The notes beneath the pieces are model-generated. The model was not told the origin of the DNA. It did not search any database and worked only from the letters and a program-made list of their open reading frames with translations. A stretch of 18,544 nt of DNA from Clostridia bacterium (GTDB taxonomy: Bacteria; Bacillota; Clostridia; Oscillospirales; Acutalibacteraceae). The stretch lies in NCBI GenBank assembly GCA_900755995.1, contig CAAEIM010000223.1, positions 1 through 18,544 of the forward strand, given 5' to 3'. This document shows, piece by piece, positions 1 through 7,970 of this stretch. Both the position numbers and the translations under genes were made by a program. Position 1 is the stretch's first letter. Every line of letters begins with the position of its first letter.

Positions 1-48
1 AAAGGCGGTGGGGTGGTGGGGCAAAGCCTTGCCTCGCAGCCGGCAGAA
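1..48. other. G-rich, GC-rich segment at the window edge
   Basis: The first ~48 bases are much richer in G and C than the AT-rich bases after them and carry several G runs on the plus strand. A short hairpin is possible at 20-33 (GGCAA, loop AGCC, TTGCC). No coding frame is supported. It may be the end of a repeat, or the tail of something outside the window; I cannot tell which. Confidence 0.3.
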
Positions 49-136
49 ATTTGCACAATATGTTTTTGCTTTATTCATACAGAATAGGCACTATGAACAC
101 CTGCTTTTTTTAATGTTTTTTTTGATTTAATTAACC

Positions 137-165
137 TTGACATTAGCGTATATTTGGCTTAAAAT
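137..165 (+). promoter_or_regulatory. Sigma-A-type promoter of the 8-helix membrane protein gene
   Basis: TTGACA at 137-142, a 17-base spacer and TAAAAT at 160-165 make a near-consensus housekeeping promoter. Transcription would start near 172, about 55 bases before the ATG at 228. Confidence 0.75.
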
Positions 166-227
166 AATTATATGTAAAAAATTCGGCTAAAATAACCGTT
201 ACAATCTTTTGAGAAACGGAGATAAGT

Positions 228-1412
228 ATGAAAATTAAATTATCGTGGATTCCTTTTATTCCTGCGGTACTTGCAATGACAGTACTCAGAGTTATAAGTG
301 TATTTAGCAATGACGGCTCAGCTACAGATGTAATCAGCAAAAACGCAGTAATGATTTCCTATATTGCAGTAGGCATTGCGCTTGTGCTTTTTGTGCTGTG
401 TATATTATTTAATATTTTAGATAGAAAAACTGCGCCTGTGTATGCAGTAAAACGAAATGCTCCTGCCGGTGTATGTTCTGTGCTTTCAGCTGCATTTGCG
501 CTTGCATATTCGGTTATTTCAATTATAAACAGAAACGGCAACGATTACCTGTTGATATATATTATCTGCACATTCTTTGCCATTCTCGCAGCAATAGGAC
601 TTGTCTTTATGGCACGAACACATTTTTCGGGCTTTGCACCGGTGTCAAATATTTCTTTTTTATATGTTTTCCCGTCACTTTGGGCGGTGTCTGAGCTTAT
701 TTTATGTTTTATGGAGGCAACTAAGCTTTCGGTTTCGGCATCGGATATGTCGCTTTTGTTCTGCTTTATTTTCCTTGTACTGGGACTTTTTGCTCAATCT
801 ATGGTAATCGCAAAAATTCCGGGAAGAAACCCTGTAAAAGCAAGCCTTCTTTACGGACTGCCTTCGGCATCATTCGGAATTTCTTACGGCGTTTACCTGC
901 TTGCAGGAGTGATTGTCGGCAATCAGGGCGGTTCGGCTCTTATGACCGGCTTAATGCTTGTATCCTTTGCTCTGTATGAAATTTTCTTTATGATAGAAAT
1001 TACAAGAGGGGCATTGGAAAAGGACAATGTTAAGATTGTAGGCAGCTCGCCTGAGAATGATTTGGACAGCATCCGCAGAAAAGATAATGACGGAAACACC
1101 GATTTTACCGATAACGAAAATCCGGTAAATATTATTAATGATGATTTTATTATGGGTTATATGTCCGATGATGAAATTCCCGAAGCGCCTGTTTTAAAGG
1201 AACAGACAGAAACTGATGACGACCTCTCGGGAGATTTCTATTTTGGCATTAAGCAAGATGAGGAAGAAAAAAGCAGCGACGATATATTGGAGTCTGTGCA
1301 GGATGCTCTTGAGGCGAGAAAACAGAAAAAAGAAGAAAAGCTTCAGGATGAAATTGACAAGCTGCTTGCAGAGCTTGAGGAGCATCAGCAAAATCTTGAT
1401 GACGACCGGTAA
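228..1412 (+). CDS. Unrecognised polytopic membrane protein with acidic coiled-coil C-terminal tail
   Basis: I do not recognise this family. The 394-residue product has about eight predicted membrane helices (roughly 5-26, 40-63, 80-98, 105-128, 143-162, 173-194, 205-230 and 237-257). A soluble, very acidic tail of about 135 residues follows. Its middle part is rich in Asp, Asn and Ser and looks disordered; a short hydrophobic patch (DDFIMGYMSDDEIP, near 306-319) interrupts it. The last ~45 residues are rich in Lys, Glu and Leu and look like a coiled coil. There is no signal peptidase site and no enzyme motif that I can name. The ATG at 228 has a good ribosome binding site (CGGAGA, 217-222). 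The gene has its own promoter and ends just before the promoter of the thrS leader, so it is probably monocistronic. By inference it is an integral membrane protein whose tail is cytoplasmic. Confidence 0.85.
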   Translation: MKIKLSWIPFIPAVLAMTVLRVISVFSNDGSATDVISKNAVMISYIAVGIALVLFVLCILFNILDRKTAPVYAVKRNAPAGVCSVLSAAFALAYSVISIINRNGNDYLLIYIICTFFAILAAIGLVFMARTHFSGFAPVSNISFLYVFPSLWAVSELILCFMEATKLSVSASDMSLLFCFIFLVLGLFAQSMVIAKIPGRNPVKASLLYGLPSASFGISYGVYLLAGVIVGNQGGSALMTGLMLVSFALYEIFFMIEITRGALEKDNVKIVGSSPENDLDSIRRKDNDGNTDFTDNENPVNIINDDFIMGYMSDDEIPEAPVLKEQTETDDDLSGDFYFGIKQDEEEKSSDDILESVQDALEARKQKKEEKLQDEIDKLLAELEEHQQNLDDDR

Positions 1413-1439
1413 ATTCAATAATAATTTTAAAATTTATGC

Positions 1440-1468
1440 TTGACATTTTAATTTTTTGGTGATAGTAT
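1440..1468 (+). promoter_or_regulatory. Sigma-A-type promoter of thrS
   Basis: TTGACA (1440-1445), a 17-base spacer and TAGTAT (1463-1468). Transcription would start near 1475, some 25 bases before the first strand of T-box Stem I, which fits a leader-controlled gene. Confidence 0.75.
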
Positions 1469-1475
1469 TACTATT

Positions 1476-1713
1476 AATAAAAATAATGAACTTCGATAAG
1501 GACAAGGTTTGAAAACCTGCTTTTTCAGAGAGCGAAAATGTATGCTGTGATTTTTCGCAAAAGTAATTTCAAGCTACCACCTTTGAGTCTGCACAGGAAA
1601 TGGTGCGGCGTATGACTGCGTTAAGGTCTTATGAGGGCATTTAATGCCAAAGTTGGGTGGAACCACGAAGTATATTCGTCCCGATATTCCGTTTGGAATA
1701 TCGGGCTTTTTTT
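1476..1713 (+). promoter_or_regulatory. T-box leader, threonine-specific, controlling thrS
   Basis: A tRNA-sensing riboswitch fills most of the 333-base gap before thrS. Stem I closes between 1500-1508 (GGAC+AAGGT) and 1579-1590 (ACCTT, bulged TGA, GTCT). The specifier is ACC at 1576-1578, a threonine codon directly before the closing strand, as in other T-boxes. The upper arm pairs GCGAAAA with TTTTTCGC, and the AGAGAGCG block at the start of the arm is typical. A small hairpin (GGCAT-TTA-ATGCC, 1636-1648) is a Stem III candidate. The T-box proper is GGGTGGAACCACG at 1655-1667. The antiterminator can be drawn exactly: GGG 1655-1657 with CCC 1680-1682, a 7-base bulge TGGAACC (1658-1664), and ACGAA 1665-1669 with TTCGT 1675-1679. 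The bulge base A1661 predicts U at the discriminator position of the tRNA-Thr. The alternative structure is the terminator at 1680-1713. Uncharged tRNA-Thr should allow read-through. Confidence 0.95.
1680..1713 (+). terminator. T-box intrinsic terminator before thrS
   Basis: An 11-bp perfect stem (CCCGATATTCC 1680-1690, loop GTTT, GGAATATCGGG 1695-1705) is followed by C and seven T (1707-1713). Its first three bases also pair in the antiterminator, so the two structures exclude each other. Confidence 0.95.
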
Positions 1714-1745
1714 ATTCAGCTTATTGTTTAAAAAGGAGAATGGAT

Positions 1746-3689
1746 ATGATTAATGTTGAATTAAAAGGCGGCACAGTAAAGGAGTTTGAATGTGGAGTAA
1801 CTCCTGCCGAAATTGCAAAGTCTATCAGTATGGGACTTTATAAGTCTGTTTGCTGTGCAAAGGTTGACGGCGAAGTAGTTGATTTGCGCACACCGATTTC
1901 AAAGGACAGCCATGTTGAACTTGTTACCTTTGACGAGCCTGAGGGCAAAAAGGCATTTTGGCATACAGCTTCTCATATTCTTGCTCAGGCTGTAAAGCGC
2001 CTTTATCCTGAAGCTAAATGTGCAATCGGCCCGGCTATTGACAGCGGCTTTTATTATGATTTTGAGGTTGAAAAGCCATTTACCGCTGAGGACCTTGATA
2101 AAATCAAGGCTGAGATGAAAAAAATTGTTAAGTCCGGCGTTGAAATTGAGCGCTTTGAGCTGCCTTGCGATGAGGCTGTAAAAATGCTTGAGGAAATGAA
2201 CGAGCCTTACAAGGTTGAACTTGCAAAGGAACATTCAGATAAGGGCGAAAACATCAGCTTTTATAAGCAGGACGAGTTTGTTGACCTTTGTGCAGGCCCT
2301 CACCTTATGAGCGTTGCTCCTGTAAAGGCAGTCGAGCTTACAAACTGCACGGGCGCATATTGGAGAGGCGACGCTAATAACCATCAGCTTTGCAGAGTAT
2401 ATGGTATTGCATTTCCTAAGGCTTCAATGCTTGACGAGCACCTCACAATGCTTGCTGAGGCAAGAAAGCGTGACCACAACAAGATTGGCAGAGAGCTTGA
2501 GCTGTTTACAACCTCTGATGTAATCGGCCAAGGTCTTCCTATCTTACTTCCAAAGGGCGCAAGAATCCTTCAAATTTTACAGAGATTTGTTGAGGATGAG
2601 GAGCAGCGCCGTGGCTGGCTGCTCACAAAAACTCCGTATATGGCTAAGAGTGACCTCTATAAAATCAGCGGTCACTGGGATCATTATCAGGACGGTATGT
2701 TCATTCTCGGCGACCCCGAAAAGGACGACGAGGTATATGCGCTCCGCCCGATGACCTGCCCGTTCCAGTATCAGGCTTATCTTAACCGTCAGCGCTCATA
2801 TCGTGACCTTCCGCTCCGTTACAATGAAACATCAACTCTTTTCAGAAACGAAGCAAGCGGTGAGATGCACGGTCTTATCCGAGTTCGTCAGTTTACACTT
2901 TCAGAGGGTCACCTTATGTGTCTGCCCGAGCAGCTTGAAGATGAATTTAAGGGCTGTCTTGAGCTTGCCATCTATATGCTTAAAACCCTTGGTCTTTATG
3001 AGGATGTATCCTACAGATTTTCAAAATGGGATCCGAACAATACAGAAAAGTATATCGGTACTGCCGAGCAGTGGGACGAGGCACAGGGAATTATGGAGAA
3101 AATCCTTGATCACCTTGAAATCCCGTATTTTGTCGGCGTTGGTGAGGCTGCATTCTATGGCCCTAAGCTTGATATTCAGATAAAGAATGTTTACGGCAAG
3201 GAAGATACCCTTATTACAATCCAGATTGACCAGATGCTTGCAGAAAAGTTCGGAATGGAATATGTTGACAGGGACGGTTCAAAGAAAAACCCTTACATTA
3301 TTCACAGATCATCGCTTGGATGCTACGAAAGAACCCTTGCTCTCCTTATTGAGAAATACGCAGGTGCGTTCCCAATGTGGCTTGCTCCGATTCAGGTTAA
3401 GCTTTTGCCTGTTGCAGACAGACACCTTGACTATGTTTATGAGGTTAAAAAGGCTCTTGATGCCTGCGGAATGCGTGTTGAGGTTGACTCAAGAAGCGAG
3501 AAAATCGGATATAAAATCCGTGAGGCACAGCTTGAAAAGGTACCTTATATGTTCATTATCGGCGATAAGGACATTGAGGCAGGTACGGTTTCTGTTCGTC
3601 ACAGAAAAGATGGTGACCTCGGCGCAATGAAGCTTGATGAATTTATTTCAATGGCTCAAAAGGAAATTGATTCAAAAGAAATTAAATAA
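1746..3689 (+). CDS. thrS: Threonyl-tRNA synthetase
   Basis: Class II synthetase that charges tRNA-Thr with threonine in the cytoplasm. The 647-residue product has the usual order: TGS domain (about 1-63), the editing domain with HTASH at 73-77 and a Cys-Ala-Gly-Pro-His element, the catalytic core, and a C-terminal anticodon-binding domain from about residue 540. The zinc ligands align with E. coli Cys334, His385 and His511 as Cys338 (MTCPFQ), His389 (SEGH) and His520 (IIHRS). Motif 2 is at TSTLFRNEASGEMHG and motif 3 at LGCYERTLALL. MTCPFQ and LGCYER differ from the E. coli wording (MNCPGH), but I recall this form from other Firmicutes. I chose ATG 1746 because AAGGAG (1733-1738) lies 7 bases before it; ATG 1740 is too close. 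A longer frame back to 1644 runs through the T-box and is an artefact. Regulated by tRNA-Thr charging through the leader. Confidence 0.97.
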   Translation: MINVELKGGTVKEFECGVTPAEIAKSISMGLYKSVCCAKVDGEVVDLRTPISKDSHVELVTFDEPEGKKAFWHTASHILAQAVKRLYPEAKCAIGPAIDSGFYYDFEVEKPFTAEDLDKIKAEMKKIVKSGVEIERFELPCDEAVKMLEEMNEPYKVELAKEHSDKGENISFYKQDEFVDLCAGPHLMSVAPVKAVELTNCTGAYWRGDANNHQLCRVYGIAFPKASMLDEHLTMLAEARKRDHNKIGRELELFTTSDVIGQGLPILLPKGARILQILQRFVEDEEQRRGWLLTKTPYMAKSDLYKISGHWDHYQDGMFILGDPEKDDEVYALRPMTCPFQYQAYLNRQRSYRDLPLRYNETSTLFRNEASGEMHGLIRVRQFTLSEGHLMCLPEQLEDEFKGCLELAIYMLKTLGLYEDVSYRFSKWDPNNTEKYIGTAEQWDEAQGIMEKILDHLEIPYFVGVGEAAFYGPKLDIQIKNVYGKEDTLITIQIDQMLAEKFGMEYVDRDGSKKNPYIIHRSSLGCYERTLALLIEKYAGAFPMWLAPIQVKLLPVADRHLDYVYEVKKALDACGMRVEVDSRSEKIGYKIREAQLEKVPYMFIIGDKDIEAGTVSVRHRKDGDLGAMKLDEFISMAQKEIDSKEIK

Positions 3690-3802
3690 TTCTTTTGAGC
3701 AAATATAAGCACTTTTTCTTTGATAAATAGTTAACAAAACAACAGCAAAATTGAGCAGAATCATATTTTATTGCGTAATTTTAAAAAACTTTTGAAAAAT
3801 AC

Positions 3803-3831
3803 TTGCATTTTGCTTATTTTTGTTGTATAAT
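3803..3831 (+). promoter_or_regulatory. Sigma-A-type promoter of rpmE
   Basis: TTGCAT (3803-3808), a 17-base spacer and a perfect TATAAT (3826-3831). Start of transcription near 3838, about 30 bases before the rpmE ATG. Confidence 0.8.
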
Positions 3832-3868
3832 CTATCTGTTATTATGCAGAGTCAGGCAGGTGAGGAAA

Positions 3869-4072
3869 ATGAAAGAGAACATCCATCCAGATTATCAGCA
3901 GACAACAATTACATGTGCTTGCGGTAATGTTATTGAAACAGGTTCAACAAAGAAGGATATTCGTGTTGAAGTTTGTTCAAAATGCCACCCATTCTTCACA
4001 GGAAAGCAGAAATTGGTTGATACCGGCGGACGTGTTGACAGATTCAAAAAGCGTTTCGGTATGGACAAGTAA
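3869..4072 (+). CDS. rpmE: Ribosomal protein L31 (bL31), zinc-binding form
   Basis: Small protein of the large ribosomal subunit, 67 residues, the usual length for the family. It begins MKENIHPDYQ and carries four cysteines in the C+ arrangement: Cys16, Cys18, Cys36 and Cys39 (CACG and CSKCHPF). They bind zinc in the L31 A type, as opposed to the zinc-free paralogue made under zinc shortage. The conserved end FTGKQKLVDTGGRVDRFKKR is present. ATG 3869 is preceded by AGGTGAGG (3858-3865). An in-frame upstream extension to 3803 would start inside the promoter and can be dismissed. Own promoter and own terminator make it a single-gene unit. Confidence 0.97.
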   Translation: MKENIHPDYQQTTITCACGNVIETGSTKKDIRVEVCSKCHPFFTGKQKLVDTGGRVDRFKKRFGMDK

Positions 4073-4092
4073 TTTTTATATCGTAATTGTTG

Positions 4093-4116
4093 AGGCGGCA
4101 CTTCGTGCCGCCTTTT
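4093..4116 (+). terminator. Rho-independent terminator after rpmE
   Basis: A 9-bp GC-rich perfect stem, AGGCGGCAC (4093-4101), loop TTC, GTGCCGCCT (4105-4113), ends in a T run (TTTT, then CGATTTTT). It lies 20 bases after the rpmE stop. Confidence 0.9.
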
Positions 4117-4151
4117 CGATTTTTACCTTATAATTAAACGGAGGTGCACCA

Positions 4152-4781
4152 GTGGCAAAGGATTACAAAACCGTACTTGAGTATGCAAGCGACGAATTTG
4201 TAGAGAAGCGTTCACGATTCATAGGATATTGCAAGCCTGTAAAAACGGAGCAGGAGGCAGTGGCTTTTATAAACGAAAAGAGAAGTGAGCACTGGAATGC
4301 TACCCACAATGTTTATGCCTATTCTTTGCGTGAGGGCAACATAAAGCGCTACAGCGATGACGGTGAGCCTTCAGGTACAGCAGGTATGCCCGTACTCGAT
4401 GTTATAGTAAAAAATGAAATTTATGATGTTGTTGTGGTAGTAACACGTTATTTCGGCGGTGTTCTGCTCGGCACAGGCGGACTTGTCCGTGCATATTCTC
4501 ACGGTTCAAAAATTGCCGTTGAGGCGGCAAAGCCTGTAATAATGCAAAGCTGTCTTATGTGTGAGGCTCGGTGCGCCTATAATCAGTACGGCAAGGTTTC
4601 TTCGCTGATTATGGGAATTGGAGCAGCTATTGACGATACTGTTTTTGAAGGTGACGTGCTTGTAAAATTCCATATCAAGCCCGAATTGCTCGGCTCACTT
4701 AATAAAAAACTCGCAGACGCCACCTCAGGCGAGGTTGAGGTGCAGGAGAGTGGAGAAGAGTATTTTGCCGTGCCAATTTAA
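4152..4781 (+). CDS. yigZ: YigZ/IMPACT family protein (UPF0029 plus DUF1949)
   Basis: Conserved cytosolic protein of 209 residues, the normal length for bacterial YigZ (YvyE in Bacillus). The N-terminal Impact domain (about 10-125) shows the family motifs EKRSRFIGY, NATHNVYAYSL, RYSDDGEPSGTAGMPVL and TRYFGGVLLGTGGLVRAY. The C-terminal half fits the ferredoxin-like DUF1949 domain. The eukaryotic IMPACT relatives regulate the kinase GCN2 by binding GCN1; the bacterial role is not settled, so I assign no reaction. The start is GTG 4152, with GGAGGTG at 4140-4146 five bases upstream. No terminator is evident before dnaG 83 bases downstream, so read-through is possible. Confidence 0.93.
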   Translation: MAKDYKTVLEYASDEFVEKRSRFIGYCKPVKTEQEAVAFINEKRSEHWNATHNVYAYSLREGNIKRYSDDGEPSGTAGMPVLDVIVKNEIYDVVVVVTRYFGGVLLGTGGLVRAYSHGSKIAVEAAKPVIMQSCLMCEARCAYNQYGKVSSLIMGIGAAIDDTVFEGDVLVKFHIKPELLGSLNKKLADATSGEVEVQESGEEYFAVPI

Positions 4782-4864
4782 TTTTTAAAAAATTTTTGCA
4801 AATTAAAGGAATATTTGCGAAAAAATCGTAAAAAGCTAATAGGAAACGGAGAGGAGGGAGTTGT

Positions 4865-6631
4865 ATGGCTTTTCCTGACAGTTTTTTGCAGGAACTAAAG
4901 CTTAGAAGCGACATAACAGAAATTGCTTCGTCATATGTTAATTTAAAACGCAGCGGCAGAAATATGGTAGGACTGTGTCCGTTCCACGGTGAAAAAACTC
5001 CTTCCTTTAATATATACACCGAAAACGGCTCGTTTTATTGTTTTGGCTGCGGTGTGGGCGGAGATGTAATCACCTTTATAATGAAGATTGAAAATCTTGA
5101 TTATGTGGAGGCTGTAAAGTTTCTTGCTCAAAGAGCGGGGCTTGAAATACCCGAAAATTCCTATGATGACAGCCTGAGCAAGCTGAGAATGAGAATTTTT
5201 GAGGCGAACCGTGAGGCTGCCAGGTTCTTTCATTCTACCTTGTTATCTCCAAAGGGTCAGAGCGGCCTTAATTATCTCAGAGGACGGGCCTTGTCAGACC
5301 GAACAATAAGGCATTTCGGACTTGGCTTTGCCGATGATAACTGGTCATCGCTGTGCGAGCATTTAAAAAGCAAAGGTTTTTCCGATTATGAAATAACCTC
5401 GGCAAACCTTGCTTTCAAAAGAAAAAGCGGCAGCGGTATTTGCGACAGGTTTACCAACAGGGTGATGTTCCCGATTATCGATTTGCGAGGTAATGTTATT
5501 GCATTCGGCGGCAGAATTATGACTGACGAAAAGCCGAAATACCTCAATACCTCCGATACTCCTGTATTCAAAAAGAGTGAAAACCTGTTTTCACTAAATA
5601 ATGCAAAAAACTCCGGCACACGAACGCTGATTTTGTGTGAGGGATATATGGACGTAATCGCCTTGAATCAGGCAGGATTTACAAATGCCGTAGCTACCCT
5701 CGGTACAGCTCTTACAAACGAGCAGGCGGTGCTTATGAAGCGCTATGCGGACGAAGTGATTATTTGCTATGACGCTGACGGAGCAGGACAGAAGGCAACG
5801 GCAAGGGCAATAGATATTTTGCGAAATGCGGGACTTCCAATTAAAATTCTGACTGTTCCGAGCGGAAAAGATCCTGACGAATTTATCCGTTCAAAGGGTG
5901 AAAACGGACCTGCCGCATTTAAACTGTTAATAGATAAGTGCAACAATGACGTTGAATACAGGCTTATGAAGCTGAGGGAAAGCTACAATCTGAATACTAC
6001 GGACGGAAGAATTGCTTTTCTGAAAGATGCAGCAAAAATTGTGGCGGCTATAGACAGCCCTGTTGAGCGTGGTGTGTTTATCTCCAAGCTCAGCGCAGAG
6101 CTTGAAATAAATAAGGCAGCTTTTGAAGAACAGGTTGCTGAAATACAGAGGCGCAGCAGGCGTGAAAGCAGCAAAAAGGATTTTCGCCGAATTCAATCTG
6201 AATTAAACGGAATGACAGATAAAATAAACAAGGAGCATTATAAAAATCAAAGAAGCTCAAGGGCAGAGGAGTCCTTGCTTGTTTATCTGATAAATAACCC
6301 CGATTATGCAAATAGTATTTCAGAAAAGGTTTCTCCCGACAAGTTTAAAAATTCGCTTATGAAACGCTATTATGAGTATGTGCTTGATAAAATCAGGAGC
6401 GGCTGCGATCCGCTTACAAGCGTATCGTCGGACTTTAACTCTGATGAGGTATCATACTTATACAAGCTTATTTCTTCAACAATTCCTGCTTCATCAACAA
6501 GGGATGCCGTGGAGGAATACATAAATGTAATTAACGAAGAGAACAGTAAGCTTACATCGGACAGGCTGGCGGATATGTCGGCTGACGATATAAACGATTA
6601 CCTGAAAAAACTAAAGCAAAACAAAAAGTAG
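4865..6631 (+). CDS. dnaG: DNA primase
   Basis: Makes RNA primers for lagging-strand and origin DNA synthesis. The product is 588 residues, typical for a Firmicute primase. The N-terminal CHC2 zinc ribbon has Cys38, His41, Cys59 and Cys62 (CPFH and CFGC). The catalytic core has GYLRGR-like wording (NYLRGRALSDRTIRHFGLG) and GGRIM. The TOPRIM domain has Glu259 in the LILCEGYMDV motif and the metal-binding Asp303-Ala-Asp305 in CYDADGAGQ. A C-terminal DnaB-helicase-binding region follows a basic, Ser/Arg-rich linker near 425-465. ATG 4865 follows GAGGAGGG (4851-4858) by 6 bases. It is followed 58 bases later by the sigma factor gene, the classical dnaG-rpoD (sigA) pairing. Confidence 0.97.
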   Translation: MAFPDSFLQELKLRSDITEIASSYVNLKRSGRNMVGLCPFHGEKTPSFNIYTENGSFYCFGCGVGGDVITFIMKIENLDYVEAVKFLAQRAGLEIPENSYDDSLSKLRMRIFEANREAARFFHSTLLSPKGQSGLNYLRGRALSDRTIRHFGLGFADDNWSSLCEHLKSKGFSDYEITSANLAFKRKSGSGICDRFTNRVMFPIIDLRGNVIAFGGRIMTDEKPKYLNTSDTPVFKKSENLFSLNNAKNSGTRTLILCEGYMDVIALNQAGFTNAVATLGTALTNEQAVLMKRYADEVIICYDADGAGQKATARAIDILRNAGLPIKILTVPSGKDPDEFIRSKGENGPAAFKLLIDKCNNDVEYRLMKLRESYNLNTTDGRIAFLKDAAKIVAAIDSPVERGVFISKLSAELEINKAAFEEQVAEIQRRSRRESSKKDFRRIQSELNGMTDKINKEHYKNQRSSRAEESLLVYLINNPDYANSISEKVSPDKFKNSLMKRYYEYVLDKIRSGCDPLTSVSSDFNSDEVSYLYKLISSTIPASSTRDAVEEYINVINEENSKLTSDRLADMSADDINDYLKKLKQNKK

Positions 6632-6655
6632 TAATATTTGTTTAGTTTTGTAGTA

Positions 6656-6661
6656 TATAAT
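6656..6661 (+). promoter_or_regulatory. Possible -10 element of an internal rpoD promoter
   Basis: A perfect TATAAT stands in the 58-base gap between dnaG and rpoD, about 28 bases before the start region. No good -35 hexamer lies 16-18 bases upstream. In related bacteria sigA has promoters of its own, including internal ones, so the call is plausible but weak. Confidence 0.35.
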
Positions 6662-6689
6662 CTTTTGTACACCAGAAAGGAAAATGAGT

Positions 6690-7781
6690 ATGAACGCACC
6701 TCAGGATAAGAAAACCGTTGTTAAGGAGCTTATAGAGCTTGGCAAACAAAAAGGACAGCTTTCCAATCAGGATATTCTTGATGCTATTGGAGAAATAGAC
6801 TTTGACCCCGAACAACTCGAGAAGCTTTATGACGGACTTGAACAGCAGGGCATTGAGATTGTCGAGGATATGGGTGACATCAAGATTGATGACATTGATA
6901 TTGGTGACAGCGCAGGCAAGGAAACTGATTTTATCGCTGACGGTTCCGTTACGGTTGACGACCCGGTTAAGGTATATCTTAAAGAAATCGGCAGAGTTCC
7001 TCTCCTTTCCTCAGAGGAGGAAATAGAGCTTGCCATCAGAATTTCTGACGGTGACGTTGTTGCAAAACAGCGCCTTTCTGAGGCTAACCTCCGTCTTGTT
7101 GTAAGCATTGCAAAGCGTTACCTAGGCAGAGGTATGCAGTTCCTCGACCTTATTCAGGAGGGCAACCTCGGTCTTATCAAGGCTGTTGATAAATTTGACT
7201 ACAAAAAAGGCTTTAAATTCTCTACCTATGCAACCTGGTGGATAAGACAGGCTATCACAAGGGCTATTGCAGATCAGGCAAGAACCATTCGTATTCCTGT
7301 TCATATGGTTGAAACCATTAATAAGGTTAAAAAGGTGCAGAGCCAGCTTTTGCACCAGAACGGACATGAGCCTACTCCGGATGAGATTGCAGAGGAGCTT
7401 GATTTGCCGGTTGATAAGGTTAGGGAGATTATGCGTGTGGCTCAGGAGCCGGTATCTCTTGAAACCCCTATAGGCGAAGAGGAGGACAGCCACCTCGGCG
7501 ACTTTATTCCTGATGACGGTGCACCTGCGCCGGCTGATGCTGCTTCTCACACAATGCTGAGAGAACAGCTTTCCGATGTGCTTTCAACTCTTACACCAAG
7601 AGAGGAAAAGGTATTAAGACTCAGATTCGGTCTTGAGGACGGCAGAAGCAGAACTCTTGAAGAGGTAGGCAGGGAATTTAATGTTACCCGTGAGCGTATC
7701 CGCCAGATTGAGGCTAAGGCTTTAAGAAAGCTGCGTCATCCCTCAAGAAGCAGAAAGCTCAAGGACTATCTCGATTATTAA
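6690..7781 (+). CDS. rpoD: RNA polymerase primary sigma factor (RpoD/SigA)
   Basis: Housekeeping sigma factor that directs RNA polymerase to TTGACA/TATAAT promoters, such as those seen in this window. The protein of about 363 residues matches the short SigA form of Firmicutes. It has an acidic region 1.1 (about 1-85), region 1.2 (PVKVYLKEIGRVPLL, from about 91), region 2 (NLRLVVSIAKRY, DLIQEGNLGLIKAVDKFDY, FSTYATWWIRQAI), region 3, and region 4 with the helix-turn-helix TLEEVGREFNVTRERIRQIE near 322-341. ATG 6690 lies 8 bases after AAAGGA (6676-6681); ATG 6684 is in frame and gives two more residues, but sits only 2 bases from that site. Downstream is a probable terminator shared with the convergent transporter gene. 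Confidence 0.97.
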   Translation: MNAPQDKKTVVKELIELGKQKGQLSNQDILDAIGEIDFDPEQLEKLYDGLEQQGIEIVEDMGDIKIDDIDIGDSAGKETDFIADGSVTVDDPVKVYLKEIGRVPLLSSEEEIELAIRISDGDVVAKQRLSEANLRLVVSIAKRYLGRGMQFLDLIQEGNLGLIKAVDKFDYKKGFKFSTYATWWIRQAITRAIADQARTIRIPVHMVETINKVKKVQSQLLHQNGHEPTPDEIAEELDLPVDKVREIMRVAQEPVSLETPIGEEEDSHLGDFIPDDGAPAPADAASHTMLREQLSDVLSTLTPREEKVLRLRFGLEDGRSRTLEEVGREFNVTRERIRQIEAKALRKLRHPSRSRKLKDYLDY

Positions 7782-7847
7782 TAAGAATCTGAATGTGGCT
7801 TTTTATGAATTAAAGCCGCTGCATACATAATTATTTATGAAATGTAT

Positions 7848-7880
7848 AAAAGCTGTATCGAAATTATCGGTACAGCTTTT
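7848..7880. terminator. Probable bidirectional terminator between rpoD and the NSS transporter gene
   Basis: A perfect 10-bp stem AAAAGCTGTA (7848-7857) / TACAGCTTTT (7871-7880) has a loop that can add a CG/CG pair. The plus-strand copy ends in TTTT, and the minus-strand copy also ends in TTTT, so it can stop both convergent genes. A weaker hairpin at 7795-7819 (GTGGCTTT/AAAGCCGC, one G-U pair) lacks a T run. Confidence 0.7.
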
Positions 7881-7970
7881 AGCTTGTGGAAAAAGTATAT
7901 TTAATTAAGCAATATAAACAAAGGAAAAAGATAGGTCGGTGATACAGCAGATTTCCTAAGAACGGCTGCT

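Noticed and set aside
1644..1745. Upstream in-frame extension of thrS starting at ATG 1644
   Set aside because: It runs through T-box Stem III, the antiterminator and the terminator and has no ribosome binding site; ATG 1746 has a well-spaced AAGGAG.
3187..3630. 147-codon open frame overlapping thrS in another frame
   Set aside because: It is a frame shadow of the conserved synthetase; the translation is Leu/Arg/Ser-rich without motifs.
3654..3700. Hairpin GCTCAAAAG / CTTTTGAGC spanning the end of thrS, considered as a terminator
   Set aside because: It is mostly A-T pairs with a large loop, includes the stop codon, and has no T run directly after it.
3803..3868. Upstream in-frame extension of rpmE
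   Set aside because: It would start inside the -35 hexamer and add a hydrophobic leader that ribosomal protein L31 does not have.
7122..7550. 142-codon open frame antisense to rpoD
   Set aside because: It is a shadow of the strongly conserved sigma factor gene, has no recognisable domain and no supporting ribosome site.
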